From assembly GCF_900107595.1 (NCBI RefSeq), contig NZ_FNQF01000006.1:62001-126000 (forward strand): a stretch of DNA of 64,000 nt, in the 5' to 3' direction. Both the position numbers and the translations under genes were made by a program. This document shows, one piece after another, positions 44,991 through 54,561 of this stretch. How positions within the stretch are numbered: position 1 is the first letter of the stretch; each line of letters starts with the position of its first letter. This DNA is from Psychroflexus halocasei (GTDB lineage: Bacteria; Bacteroidota; Bacteroidia; Flavobacteriales; Flavobacteriaceae). The notes under the pieces were generated by a model that saw only the letters and a list, made by a program, of their open reading frames with translations, was not told where the DNA came from and made no database searches.

Positions 44991-46170
44991 TTCTGGGTTT
45001 TGAATATAAAGCTGCAAAAATAGCGAAAAAATAACGACCTAATTGTCGATGTATTACATTTTCAACTATGAAAAATGCTAAAAACATGATTAAGATTATT
45101 TTCATCTCAAAACTAATGTTTTTAAGCAATAAAGGAATTAAAAAACTAAGAATTAAAAATATAACTGAAAAAATACCACCCAACATCAAATAATCTAAAA
45201 ACTGATTGTGTGTATTAAAACCTTCATTAATATAATAATTGCGTTTATCATCTTGCTCAATTTCGTTAGCATAACAGTTTTTAAGCTTGTTTTCAGTTAT
45301 ATCAAAACTTGGTGTTCCCCATAAAATATTTTCTTCAATAATGTTGTAGGTACATGGCCAAATAATAAAACGCGGTTCGTATGCTTTAACACGAATCATA
45401 AGCTTATCATAATCTTTATCAAGATGTATTCGCTTCATAAAATTATCACTTAAGCTAAGAAAAAAGCCTAAAATGATCACTAAAACAAGTCCAATTCCTA
45501 AAGATTTTTTAAAGCCAAAAGGACTGTTTTTAATCGCATAAATAAAGAACAAAAGCATGCAAAGAATGATGGCCAGCCTTGCTGAAACGTAAATATTAAA
45601 AGCTGTGAAACAAATAGCTAACAAATAATATTTTGGTTTTATAGCAGCTTTTTTTAAGGCGATAAAAGTGGCTAAAGCAAATGCAAAGCCTAAGTAAGGT
45701 CGCTCTAATATCAATAATTCATTAACGAGTTCTCCATTGGCTAAAGAGAAATCAGGATTATCAAAATATTCAAATAAAATAATCAAACACGTGATTAATA
45801 AAGTTATGCTTGAACCTAATAAAAATGCATTTTCCGCTTGTTTAATTTTGCTGACTTGATAGAATAGGATGAATAAGACTAAAACTAAAAAATGCTTAGA
45901 TAACTTATTAAAATCAGAGATAATAGTCCCTTGAGAAATCGCAGATAATATGATGACAGTAACAGCGGCAGCAAAAAAAATAAAAAATGGTGATTTGATA
46001 AAGCTTATATCCTTTTTATGAAAAACTATAGAGAGTATAAAAGGAATTAGTAATATATTGGGTAGTGCGGTTGATAATAAAAGAGTTGAGATTAATAAAA
46101 CAGCAATTGAATTATTATCAAAAAAACGAATTGCTTTTATGTTTTTTAACCATTTTCTCACAAAAATCAA
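44983..46170 (-). CDS. O-antigen polymerase/ligase-type membrane protein (Wzy-like)
   Basis: A 395-residue protein with about ten to eleven membrane helices and a large periplasmic loop at about 250-320, the layout of Wzy polymerases and WaaL-type ligases. The sequence is too divergent to tell the two apart. It leads the leftward block of glycosyltransferase, ugd, UDP-xylose synthase and initiating transferase. Confidence 0.75.
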   Translation of the reverse strand: MIFVRKWLKNIKAIRFFDNNSIAVLLISTLLLSTALPNILLIPFILSIVFHKKDISFIKSPFFIFFAAAVTVIILSAISQGTIISDFNKLSKHFLVLVLFILFYQVSKIKQAENAFLLGSSITLLITCLIILFEYFDNPDFSLANGELVNELLILERPYLGFAFALATFIALKKAAIKPKYYLLAICFTAFNIYVSARLAIILCMLLFFIYAIKNSPFGFKKSLGIGLVLVIILGFFLSLSDNFMKRIHLDKDYDKLMIRVKAYEPRFIIWPCTYNIIEENILWGTPSFDITENKLKNCYANEIEQDDKRNYYINEGFNTHNQFLDYLMLGGIFSVIFLILSFLIPLLLKNISFEMKIILIMFLAFFIVENVIHRQLGRYFFAIFAALYSKPRNE

Positions 46171-46283
46171 AATTACATTTTATTTAATGAATTATCTAAT
46201 TAATATTGCCACTTGAGTAGTGATACTTTCTCAAAAGAGCTTTACTACAATAACAATTTAAAGATAAATATCAACGATTTAAA

Positions 46284-47090
46284 ATGAGTTATACACAAGA
46301 TATTGTTGTTTTAATACCGCATTACAATAACCCAAATGGACTTTTGAGGAGTGTTGAATCAGTTGATGATTTTGAGAATAAGGTCTTGATTTTAATCGTA
46401 GATGATGGTAGCACAAAAAGCCAAATAGATGAAAGCCAGATATTAGCTTGCACAAGCGCTAAAGTTAATTTTTTGTATCTCAAAGCAAATTCAGGTATTG
46501 AAAATGCTTTAAACTATGGTTTAAATTATATTCAAAATAATTTAGCTCATATTAAATACATCTCACGTTTAGACTGTGATGATATTTGTGTTAATAATAG
46601 ATTTGAAAAACAATATCAGTATTTAGAAAGTCATCAAGAAATTGATTTTATAGGTTCTTATGTTAAGTTTGTTAATCTTAATCGACAACTTATTTTCAAT
46701 TTAAAATTACCAATCACTAATGCAAAAATCAAGAAGAAAATGTATTTCAATGCGATGTTTATTCATCCAGCTATTTTTTTTAGAAAAGAAGTTTTAGATC
46801 AATCTGGGCTTTATCCAGTAAACAGGAAGGCCGCAGAAGATTATGCTTTTTTCTTTAATGTGATAAAAAACAATAGAGTTGCAAATATTCCCGAATATTT
46901 AGTTGAGTGCGTTGTCGATCCAGATGGGATCTCTGGTAAACAAAGAAAGAAACAAGTGCTAAGCAGAATTCAAGTTATTTTAGACAATTTCTATTTTGGA
47001 TATTATCCAATCATGGGATTAATACGAAGTTTCATATTGCTTATTATCCCTCGCAAAACATTAAATGTTTTAAAAAGTAAATTGAAATAA
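46284..47090 (+). CDS. GT2-family glycosyltransferase
   Basis: A 268-residue GT-A enzyme with LIVDDGST near residue 38 and the metal-binding ISRLDCDDICVNNRF at about 90-104. The C-terminus ends hydrophobic and basic, perhaps membrane-associated. It stands alone on the + strand between two leftward transcripts, with a 113-bp gap ahead of it and only 12 bp behind. Confidence 0.87.
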   Translation: MSYTQDIVVLIPHYNNPNGLLRSVESVDDFENKVLILIVDDGSTKSQIDESQILACTSAKVNFLYLKANSGIENALNYGLNYIQNNLAHIKYISRLDCDDICVNNRFEKQYQYLESHQEIDFIGSYVKFVNLNRQLIFNLKLPITNAKIKKKMYFNAMFIHPAIFFRKEVLDQSGLYPVNRKAAEDYAFFFNVIKNNRVANIPEYLVECVVDPDGISGKQRKKQVLSRIQVILDNFYFGYYPIMGLIRSFILLIIPRKTLNVLKSKLK

Positions 47091-47102
47091 AGAACTAGAC
47101 AT

Positions 47103-48512
47103 TTACTCTTCCTCTTTAGATTTTATCTTATTTAGTTTTAGAAAAGTGAATTTATTTCTGGTCACATAAAGTAGCAGTGCCAAATTAATCCAGAAACCAA
47201 ATACTCTAAAAGTATCAATTTGCACCCAGTTGATGATAAGACCAACCATTGATATAAGGATCACCATCCCGATAATTTGATTTTCGTTTTTTTGTCGAAT
47301 CAGTTTAATACACGTGAAAATGATTAAGCATAAAAAGCTGGAAAATAATAAAAAACCAACAATACCCGTTTCAGCAAGTAATCTTAAATATAAATTATAA
47401 CCTGGCGGAAAGTTAGGATGGTCTGGGTTCAGGTACATTAATCTAAATTCCCAATTATCTTCTACAGCCCAACTTGGGTAATGCCTTCGAGACTCATAAG
47501 CCTGTTGCCCAAAACCGACACCGCTAACAGGATTTTCTAAAAAAACTTGACCTAAAGCATATTGGATACCAAATCTAGTTTTATTAGAAATACTGTGTGT
47601 GCCGTCATTAACACCAAATGAAGTTGCCTTCTCAACAATATATTCAGAAATTTCTTGACCTTTATAAACACCAATTGCCATTACGGCAACAAGGCCAACA
47701 ATACCGATACGAATTAAAATATGCTGGAAGTTTTTTTTATGTGCTAAAAAGAGTAAAAATATAAAAGCTTGAGTGAAAATGATTACCAATGCAGATCTTG
47801 AATCAGAAAACAAAGCAAACACGAGTACTAATAGGGCAGGAATGTATTTTTTAAAACCTTTTCCTGTTAGTATGTAACTGAACATCCAGCCAGCAGTTGT
47901 AAGAAGAAAAGAAGAAAAAGCAGGAGGCTCGTGTGTCAGAGATGAAATTCTTAAGTTAGTTGTATCAATAATAACATTAACAAAAGGTAAATAGTCGAAA
48001 AAATTTAAAATGGGTTTAAATTGAGATATGCCGAGTTTTATGTAAGCGATTTCTAAAAAAGCATAGACTGAAACAAAACAAAAACTAATAAAAAAAACTT
48101 TTCTAATATTTAAAAAAAGCCTTTTGTTATCTTTCTTATGAAATGCGTTATAAAAGGTTAGCAAGAATATGATAGCTGACATCACTAGCGCACCATACTG
48201 CCGAATAAATCGCATAACCCCATTAAGGCCTTTGAATTTATAGTCCAATATATTGGGTAGATTTATAACAGTTGAAAGAATAAACCAAATTAAAACAAGG
48301 AGTAAAGACCAAAATATCGGATTTCTATAAGGAACCACTAACCGCCCTTTCAGAGTAATTTTAAAAAAGAAAATTCCACTAGCTATTAAAAAGAATATCG
48401 TTGATGATTCTTTGGCAAACTCTCCTAAAAAAGGAAGACCACCCCAAGAATTAAAAGGGATAAAGAATATGCCAAGTAATACAAAAAAAAATATTATTTG
48501 CTTTAAATTCAT
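47103..48512 (-). CDS. O-antigen ligase/polymerase family membrane protein
   Basis: A 469-residue protein with about twelve membrane helices and the Wzy_C-type periplasmic region near 315-370 (GVGFGQQAYESRR is the family-like motif). It could be a polymerase or ligase. This is the second such protein in the locus. It overlaps the upstream GT4 gene by 4 bp. Confidence 0.8.
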   Translation of the reverse strand: MNLKQIIFFFVLLGIFFIPFNSWGGLPFLGEFAKESSTIFFLIASGIFFFKITLKGRLVVPYRNPIFWSLLLVLIWFILSTVINLPNILDYKFKGLNGVMRFIRQYGALVMSAIIFLLTFYNAFHKKDNKRLFLNIRKVFFISFCFVSVYAFLEIAYIKLGISQFKPILNFFDYLPFVNVIIDTTNLRISSLTHEPPAFSSFLLTTAGWMFSYILTGKGFKKYIPALLVLVFALFSDSRSALVIIFTQAFIFLLFLAHKKNFQHILIRIGIVGLVAVMAIGVYKGQEISEYIVEKATSFGVNDGTHSISNKTRFGIQYALGQVFLENPVSGVGFGQQAYESRRHYPSWAVEDNWEFRLMYLNPDHPNFPPGYNLYLRLLAETGIVGFLLFSSFLCLIIFTCIKLIRQKNENQIIGMVILISMVGLIINWVQIDTFRVFGFWINLALLLYVTRNKFTFLKLNKIKSKEEE

Positions 48513-49732
48513 TCTTTCGTAATGCTTTGTTTGTAAAACTCAATATGTTGTTTTGCTATTATATTGATATCAAATTTATCTTTAACATAATTAATACCGT
48601 TCTTGGAAAGATTAGATTGTAAGGTCTCATCTTTTAAAACTTTTAAAATCAATTCAGCAAGCTGCTCAAAATCTTTCTTTTTATGAATTAAAATAGGAGC
48701 TTCAGTTATTTTTTTATTTTCGCTATACCAAGTTTTGGTAAAAATCTCACTTCCAATAGTTGGGCAACCTAACATCATTGACTCAACAGGCGCTAATCCA
48801 AAAGTTTCAGTATGTGATGGGAAGATAGCAACTTTAGCTTTACGGTAATTTTCAAATAATTCTGTTTGGGTCAAATGTCCAGTAAAAACAATTCTGTTTT
48901 TATATTTGCTTTTAATAAATCTAGTAAATTTTTGCTTGATACCTTTTCCACAAATTTTCAATACAATATCATCATGGCTATCACACACAGAATTCCATGA
49001 TTTTAATAATGTTTCTATTCCCTTATTTTCAACTAAAGACCCTGAAAATATGGCAAAGTTTTCCTTATTTGTGTTTAATTTTTTGGTGTTAAGAATTTTT
49101 AATCCGTTGAATATTTCAGTAGTCTTATTCAAGTCTAAATCGTAATATTTCTTTATTTTACTGGTTGTGTGAGGGCTTAGTGAAATAATTTGATCAGAAT
49201 AATCGAGCAAACTTTGTTCAAATTGAAATTCATTTTTTGATAAACTTTTACAACGTTCTAATCTAAGGAAATTGATGCTTCCATGAAGTTTTTCAACTTT
49301 AAAGATATTGGTCTGTGGCCAAACTTTTTTAAGCTTTTGAAAGTTAATGTGAGAGTAAGCAAATCTAAAATCTGGAAATTCAATAACATTTATTTTTTTT
49401 TCTTCAATTAATTGTTCTAAAAACAAATTATGATTTTGCCACACCTTCTTAACACCCCAGAAATCAATCTTCATGAGTTTATTAATTCCTTTATAAATTA
49501 ATGATTCTCTGTTTAAAAAAGGAAGTTTAATACCATGTTTAAATCTCCATATTTCAACACCATTAATTTTTTCATATTCTTTTCCACCTAAAGATTTTGC
49601 ATTTATACCAACAACATAAACATTGTGTTTTTTTTTCACCAACTCTTCGGCCAAAATTTTAACTGCTGAACCAATACCGCCATGACTAACGGGCGGGTAC
49701 TCATCACAGATGAAACAAATACTTAGTTGCAT
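48509..49732 (-). CDS. GT4-family glycosyltransferase
   Basis: A 407-residue GT-B enzyme. The start (ICFICDEYPPVSHGGIGSA) and the donor-site motif (FPSHTETFGLAPVESMMLG) are typical of GT4. It lies between a flippase and an O-antigen ligase-type gene in one leftward run. Sugar specificity is not visible. Confidence 0.9.
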   Translation of the reverse strand: MQLSICFICDEYPPVSHGGIGSAVKILAEELVKKKHNVYVVGINAKSLGGKEYEKINGVEIWRFKHGIKLPFLNRESLIYKGINKLMKIDFWGVKKVWQNHNLFLEQLIEEKKINVIEFPDFRFAYSHINFQKLKKVWPQTNIFKVEKLHGSINFLRLERCKSLSKNEFQFEQSLLDYSDQIISLSPHTTSKIKKYYDLDLNKTTEIFNGLKILNTKKLNTNKENFAIFSGSLVENKGIETLLKSWNSVCDSHDDIVLKICGKGIKQKFTRFIKSKYKNRIVFTGHLTQTELFENYRKAKVAIFPSHTETFGLAPVESMMLGCPTIGSEIFTKTWYSENKKITEAPILIHKKKDFEQLAELILKVLKDETLQSNLSKNGINYVKDKFDINIIAKQHIEFYKQSITKE

Positions 49733-49743
49733 TTAATAATAAA

Positions 49744-51051
49744 TTATTTAAAGGTGTAATACGATGTTATATTCATTCGCTTTTTTAAATATATAGCACT
49801 GCCAATATTCCAGAACAACATACTAATTACTGTTGCAGTTGCAGCACCCAATCCTCCATAGCGTGGCGTAAGAGCGAAAGTTAATATTAAATTTATGATA
49901 AAAGCAATAAAAACAAAATTTTGAAGTACTTTTTGCTTGCCAATCATTTGTAAGATAATTCCCACAGAGCCTGAAAAAGAATTAACAAACTGACCAACAC
50001 AAAAAATAATGAGTATTTGGCTACCTGTTTCAAAATCTTCACCAAATAAACTTAGCAAATACTTATGGAAAGTCAACATAACGATAACAATAATTGTGCT
50101 GATGATGAAATTCAATTTTGTAGAAAAAGCAATGAGCTTTTTATAATTAGTTTCATCATTGTCAGCATAGCTTCTGGCTATTTTTGGTGCTAAAATAGAG
50201 TTTATGGCTTGTAAACTAAAAGTTGTTAAGGCTGCTAATTTTAAACTCACATTATAAATCCCAATTTCTGTATTTGATTCATAAACACCTAAAACTTGAG
50301 TGTCAGTTAAGCCTAATAAAATTAAAATAGAAGAAGATAACAGCATCGGAAAAGACTCTTTAACAAATGCTATTGATTTTGTTTTGCTTTTAATTTCAAT
50401 ACCAGAAATACTTTTAAAAACCATTGATAGTCCTATAATTGCGGATATGATGACACCCCAGAAGTGAGCCTTGACAATATTTAAAGGGATTTTTTCAAAG
50501 AAGTATGAAATAAAAATCACAAGTAATAAACTGAATAAAAAACGACTTGGATTATTAAGAAAAGCGAATGCATTATTTCTTTTTTTTGCTCTAAGGAAGC
50601 TTGCACTTATCATTGCAATATTCCAAAAAGGAATTGCGAATAAAATCCATGGTAAATATTCTAGTAATTCAGGTTTAGGTTCTTGATAAAATTTTAAAAC
50701 GATGACATCACTAAAGTAGTAAACAACCCATGCAAGAAATGAGCTTGCAAAAAATGAAATCCCTAAAGATTTAAAAAAAATTCCTGCTTCTGAATCATGT
50801 TTATCTTGTGAAAAAAACTTAACAATATTTGTATCTAAACCTAAACGTCCAAATTCGCTGATAATCAAAAACATGGATAAGCCTAATGCGATTAATCCAT
50901 AAATGTCAGCTCCGTAAGTATTTGAAACGTAAAATATAAATAAATAACCAACGACCGCTCCAAGAATTCTAAACACTAAAAAAGAAAATCCCTTTGACAG
51001 GATTTCTTTTTGGTCGGTGTCGCCCAATATTTTTTGGATACGTTTTTTCAT
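49744..51051 (-). CDS. Oligosaccharide flippase, Wzx family
   Basis: A 435-residue MATE-like polysaccharide transporter with about twelve to fourteen membrane helices and a basic N-terminus. It should move lipid-linked repeat units to the periplasm for the Wzy-type proteins encoded downstream. It is the first polysaccharide gene of the leftward run; purF lies 19 bp upstream, on the same strand. Confidence 0.86.
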   Translation of the reverse strand: MKKRIQKILGDTDQKEILSKGFSFLVFRILGAVVGYLFIFYVSNTYGADIYGLIALGLSMFLIISEFGRLGLDTNIVKFFSQDKHDSEAGIFFKSLGISFFASSFLAWVVYYFSDVIVLKFYQEPKPELLEYLPWILFAIPFWNIAMISASFLRAKKRNNAFAFLNNPSRFLFSLLLVIFISYFFEKIPLNIVKAHFWGVIISAIIGLSMVFKSISGIEIKSKTKSIAFVKESFPMLLSSSILILLGLTDTQVLGVYESNTEIGIYNVSLKLAALTTFSLQAINSILAPKIARSYADNDETNYKKLIAFSTKLNFIISTIIVIVMLTFHKYLLSLFGEDFETGSQILIIFCVGQFVNSFSGSVGIILQMIGKQKVLQNFVFIAFIINLILTFALTPRYGGLGAATATVISMLFWNIGSAIYLKKRMNITSYYTFK

Positions 51052-51070
51052 CTTTTGAGTTACAACTTAA

Positions 51071-52972
51071 TTAGTAAGCGCGGTCTTCTTTACCTTCATA
51101 GAAATTCATAAACGCTCGATTCACAACCTTATTGCCTCCTGGCGTTGGGTAATTACCTGTGAAATACCAGTCACCTAAATTCTTAGGGCAAGCTTCATGC
51201 AAGTTTTCTACACTTTGATAAATGACTTCAACTTCTGTTGAAATACTATCATCGCTTAATAAAGTTGCAATCTTACTCGAAATTTCTGAGGCAGAGAAAT
51301 ATTGATAAAATTCTTTCACATGATTTTCAACCTCAGCGCTTGGTAAATCTTTTTGAGCCACACATTTTTTGTAAATTGACTCAATAACTTCTTCATAAGT
51401 GCCACGTTCTCTGTGCAATGCTTTTGCAGCTTTAAAGGCAACAAAATCATCGATACGTGCCATATCAATTCCGTAACAATCAGGGTAACGAATTTGTGGC
51501 GCCGAAGAAACGATAATGATTTTTTTAGGATTTAATCGATCCAACATTTTCAAAATACTTTTCTTTAATGTCGTTCCACGAACGATACTGTCATCAATCA
51601 CTACTAAATTATCTGTTGGTTTAACAACACCATAAGTCACGTCATAAACATGAGCAACCAAATCGTCACGACTGCTATCTTCTGTGATAAATGTGCGGAG
51701 CTTAGCATCTTTAACAGCAATTTTTTCTGTGCGCAAACGATGGGCTAATATTTCAGATAATCGCTCATCAGTCAGATTTTCTTTTTCTTTTAAAATCGCT
51801 TGATTCTTCTGGCGGTTAAGCTCATCTTGAGCAGCTTCAACCATGCCATAAAATGATGTTTCGGCTGTATTTGGAATAAATGAAAACACTGAATTGATGG
51901 TGTCAAAATCTATCGCTTTTAAAACTTCAGGCATTAATAATGATCCTAGTTTTTTTCTTTCAGTATAAATTTCAGCATCGCTTCCGCGTGAGAAATAAAT
52001 ACGTTCAAAGGAACAAGCTTTTCTTTCTTTAGCTTCGATGATTTGTTTAAAGTAAACTTCACCATTTTTTTGAGTAATAATGGCTTGTCCTGGCTTTAAT
52101 TCTTTAACATCATCATAAGCTACATTAAAAGCTGTTTGTATTACAGGGCGCTCTGAAGCTGTTACAACAATTTCATCATCCATATAATAGTAAGCTGGCC
52201 TGATGCCATTTGGATCACGCAAAACAAAAGCATCGCCATGCCCAAGCATGCCTGCCATAACATAGCCGCCATCCCAATCTTTTGATGCTTTTCGTAAAAT
52301 TTTATGGACTTTAATTTGCTCAACAATATGCGGTGAAGCTTGTTGCTTGTTAAAGCCTTTTGATTTTAATTTCTTATAAAGTTTTTCAACTTCACTATCT
52401 AGAAAATGACCGATTTTTTCCATCACAGTAATGGTATCGGCTTTTTCTTTAGGATGTTGGCCAAGGCTAACAAGTTTATCAAAAAGTTCATTAACATTGG
52501 TGAGGTTAAAATTCCCAGCAACGATAAGGTTTCTGTGCATCCAGTTATTTTGTCTTAAAAACGGATGAACATTTTCGATGCTATTTTTCCCAAAAGTTCC
52601 GTATCTCACATGGCCTAAATAAAGTTCGCCGAGATAAGGTAGATTTTCTTTTTGTAATTCAGCACTTTTTAGCCATTCAGGATTTTCTTTTAAACCTTGA
52701 TTGATGCGGTTATTGACTTTCTCAAAAATATCTTGAATCGGTTGCGCAGCGTTTGATCGGACACGGCTGATGTAACGATTGCCAGGTTCGACATCAAGCT
52801 TAATGCTGGCTAAACCTGCACCATCTTGACCACGATTGTGCTGCTTTTCCATCATCAAATACATTTTATTGATACCATAAAATGCTGTTCCGTATTTCTC
52901 CTTGTAATAGCTGAGTGGTTTGAGCAATCTGAGTTGCGCAATTCCACATTCATGTTTTATTAGTTCGCTCAT
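51071..52972 (-). CDS. purF: Amidophosphoribosyltransferase, long flavobacterial form
   Basis: A 633-residue glutamine-PRPP amidotransferase, first step of purine synthesis. The nucleophile candidate is Cys9 (HECGIAQLR), so the N-terminus may be trimmed or the Cys is simply internal. The PRPP-binding VVIDDSIVRGTTLKKSI is near residue 470, and the Ntn domain has KQHNRGQDGAG. The 630-residue length is larger than the usual 450-500 and is typical of a Bacteroidota paralogue. Upstream lies the terminator of the sugar kinase gene. Confidence 0.9.
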   Translation of the reverse strand: MSELIKHECGIAQLRLLKPLSYYKEKYGTAFYGINKMYLMMEKQHNRGQDGAGLASIKLDVEPGNRYISRVRSNAAQPIQDIFEKVNNRINQGLKENPEWLKSAELQKENLPYLGELYLGHVRYGTFGKNSIENVHPFLRQNNWMHRNLIVAGNFNLTNVNELFDKLVSLGQHPKEKADTITVMEKIGHFLDSEVEKLYKKLKSKGFNKQQASPHIVEQIKVHKILRKASKDWDGGYVMAGMLGHGDAFVLRDPNGIRPAYYYMDDEIVVTASERPVIQTAFNVAYDDVKELKPGQAIITQKNGEVYFKQIIEAKERKACSFERIYFSRGSDAEIYTERKKLGSLLMPEVLKAIDFDTINSVFSFIPNTAETSFYGMVEAAQDELNRQKNQAILKEKENLTDERLSEILAHRLRTEKIAVKDAKLRTFITEDSSRDDLVAHVYDVTYGVVKPTDNLVVIDDSIVRGTTLKKSILKMLDRLNPKKIIIVSSAPQIRYPDCYGIDMARIDDFVAFKAAKALHRERGTYEEVIESIYKKCVAQKDLPSAEVENHVKEFYQYFSASEISSKIATLLSDDSISTEVEVIYQSVENLHEACPKNLGDWYFTGNYPTPGGNKVVNRAFMNFYEGKEDRAY

Positions 52973-52980
52973 AGCTGCAC

Positions 52981-53006
52981 AAAAAAGCCCCGAAATTTCA
53001 GGGCTT
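52981..53006 (-). terminator. Terminator of the sugar kinase gene
   Basis: The stem AAGCCC/GGGCTT with a further GAAA/TTTC inner pairing has an A-run on its left, the U-tract for leftward transcripts. It separates the kinase from purF. Confidence 0.7.
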
Positions 53007-53013
53007 AAATTAT

Positions 53014-53937
53014 TTAAGTAAGATTTATTTCAAATTGTGTTAGCGATTTAAATTCTTTTAATCGCCCATTGATTTCTTCAATATCAAGATTTTTCATTCT
53101 TTCTGTGCCAAATTTTTCAACACAAAAGGAAGCTAAGTTCGAGCCATAAACAATGGCTTTTTTCATATTTTCAAAAGACGTATCTTTTGTTTCAGCTAAA
53201 TATCCTGCAAATCCTCCCGCAAATGTATCGCCTGCACCTGTTGGATCAAAAACCTCTTCTAAAGGCAAGGCAGGAGCAAAGAAAATTTCATCATCATGAA
53301 AAAGCAAAGCGCCGTGTTCTCCCTTTTTGATAACTACATATTTGGGACCCATTTCATGTATTTTTTTGGCAGCTTTGACTAATGAATATTCACCAGAAAG
53401 CTGTCGCGCTTCTTCGTCGTTAATCGTAATCACGTCAATTTTTGCAATCACCTCTTTCAAGAGATCCAAAGTTGTATCCATCCAAAAATTCATCGTGTCA
53501 AGGATAATCAGTTTTGGAGCTTTGACTTGCTCGATGACAGACATTTGAACTGCAGGATGCAAATTGCCGAGCATGATTATGTCTGAATCTAAAAAGTGAT
53601 CTGGGACTTTTGGTTCAAAATCTGCTAGCACATTGAGTTGTGTTTCAAGTGTATCTCGTGTGTTCATGTCGTTATGATAGCGACCTTTCCAAAAGAAAGT
53701 TCGTCCGTCTGCTACAACCTGAAGTCCGTCAAGATTAATGTTTTGTTCTCTAAACAAGTTGAGGTGTTTCTCTGGGAAATCTTGCCCAACAACTGATACA
53801 ATTGCACTTTCTGTATTAAAGTTAGCGGCACTCAATCCGATGTATGTCGCAGCGCCACCGAGAATTTTATCTGTTTTTCCGAAAGGTGTTTCAATTTCAT
53901 CAAAGGCAACTGTTCCAACAATTAAGAGTTTACTCAT
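53014..53937 (-). CDS. PfkB family sugar kinase
   Basis: A 307-residue ribokinase-like carbohydrate kinase. It starts MSKLLIVGTVAFDEIETPFG, has GGAATYIGLSAANF and the catalytic DPTGAGDTFAGGF near residues 232-245 with Asp as general base. The sugar substrate is unclear; adenosine or ribose-type kinases share the layout. It is transcribed alone from a TAnnTTTG promoter. Confidence 0.88.
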   Translation of the reverse strand: MSKLLIVGTVAFDEIETPFGKTDKILGGAATYIGLSAANFNTESAIVSVVGQDFPEKHLNLFREQNINLDGLQVVADGRTFFWKGRYHNDMNTRDTLETQLNVLADFEPKVPDHFLDSDIIMLGNLHPAVQMSVIEQVKAPKLIILDTMNFWMDTTLDLLKEVIAKIDVITINDEEARQLSGEYSLVKAAKKIHEMGPKYVVIKKGEHGALLFHDDEIFFAPALPLEEVFDPTGAGDTFAGGFAGYLAETKDTSFENMKKAIVYGSNLASFCVEKFGTERMKNLDIEEINGRLKEFKSLTQFEINLT

Positions 53938-53956
53938 GAGTGAGGTTGATTTTTTG

Positions 53957-53964
53957 CAAATATA
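53957..53964 (-). promoter_or_regulatory. -7 promoter element for the sugar kinase
   Basis: TATATTTG read leftward matches TAnnTTTG and lies 19 bp before the ATG. Confidence 0.65.
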
Positions 53965-53997
53965 AAACTAATTCATTTCAAAATTATTCTGAGCGCC

Positions 53998-54561
53998 TTA
54001 ATTCTCAAATTCATAAATTTTTGAAGGAGTGACGCAATAATTTAACTGTTGATCATGTGCTTGAGCTTCGATTTCCTTTTCAGCAGAAAAGAATGATAAA
54101 CCCACTTTTATCACGTTTTTTCGGCATTGATCAAGAAAAACGTCATAATAACCTTTGCCATAACCAACTCTATTTCCTTGCTGATCGAATGCTAAAAGCG
54201 GAATAAACACCACATCAAGATCTTCAGCTTTGATTGAAATACCATCTTGAGGTTCTGGAATTCCGTATTTGTTATGTTTAATCGGTGTCGAGTCGGTTAA
54301 AAGATAGTGCGCCATCTCTAAATCCTTCTGTGTTTTAGAGATGACAACATCTTTGTCTTTCCCTTGAATGGCATGTAGCAAGTGTTCAGTGTTGATTTCT
54401 TGGTGCCTTGTGATGCTTAGAAAAATGTGATACAATCTGTGATTCCAAATATCTAAATTTAGACATTGATTAGCAATATCAAGGCTAAGCTGGTCAATCT
54501 CGTGTTCAGAGAGTTCTTTTCTTTTGGCTTTATATTTTATCCTTAATTCGTTTTTAGTCAT
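53998..54561 (-). CDS. 5-formyltetrahydrofolate cyclo-ligase
   Basis: A 187-residue enzyme that converts 5-formyl-THF to 5,10-methenyl-THF with ATP. It has the family motif RVGYGKGYYDVFL near residues 131-143 and the N-terminal basic RIKYKAKRKEL. It is the last gene of the operon with AstE-like, RimK and retropepsin-like genes, overlapping the AstE-like gene by 4 bp. Confidence 0.92.
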   Translation of the reverse strand: MTKNELRIKYKAKRKELSEHEIDQLSLDIANQCLNLDIWNHRLYHIFLSITRHQEINTEHLLHAIQGKDKDVVISKTQKDLEMAHYLLTDSTPIKHNKYGIPEPQDGISIKAEDLDVVFIPLLAFDQQGNRVGYGKGYYDVFLDQCRKNVIKVGLSFFSAEKEIEAQAHDQQLNYCVTPSKIYEFEN

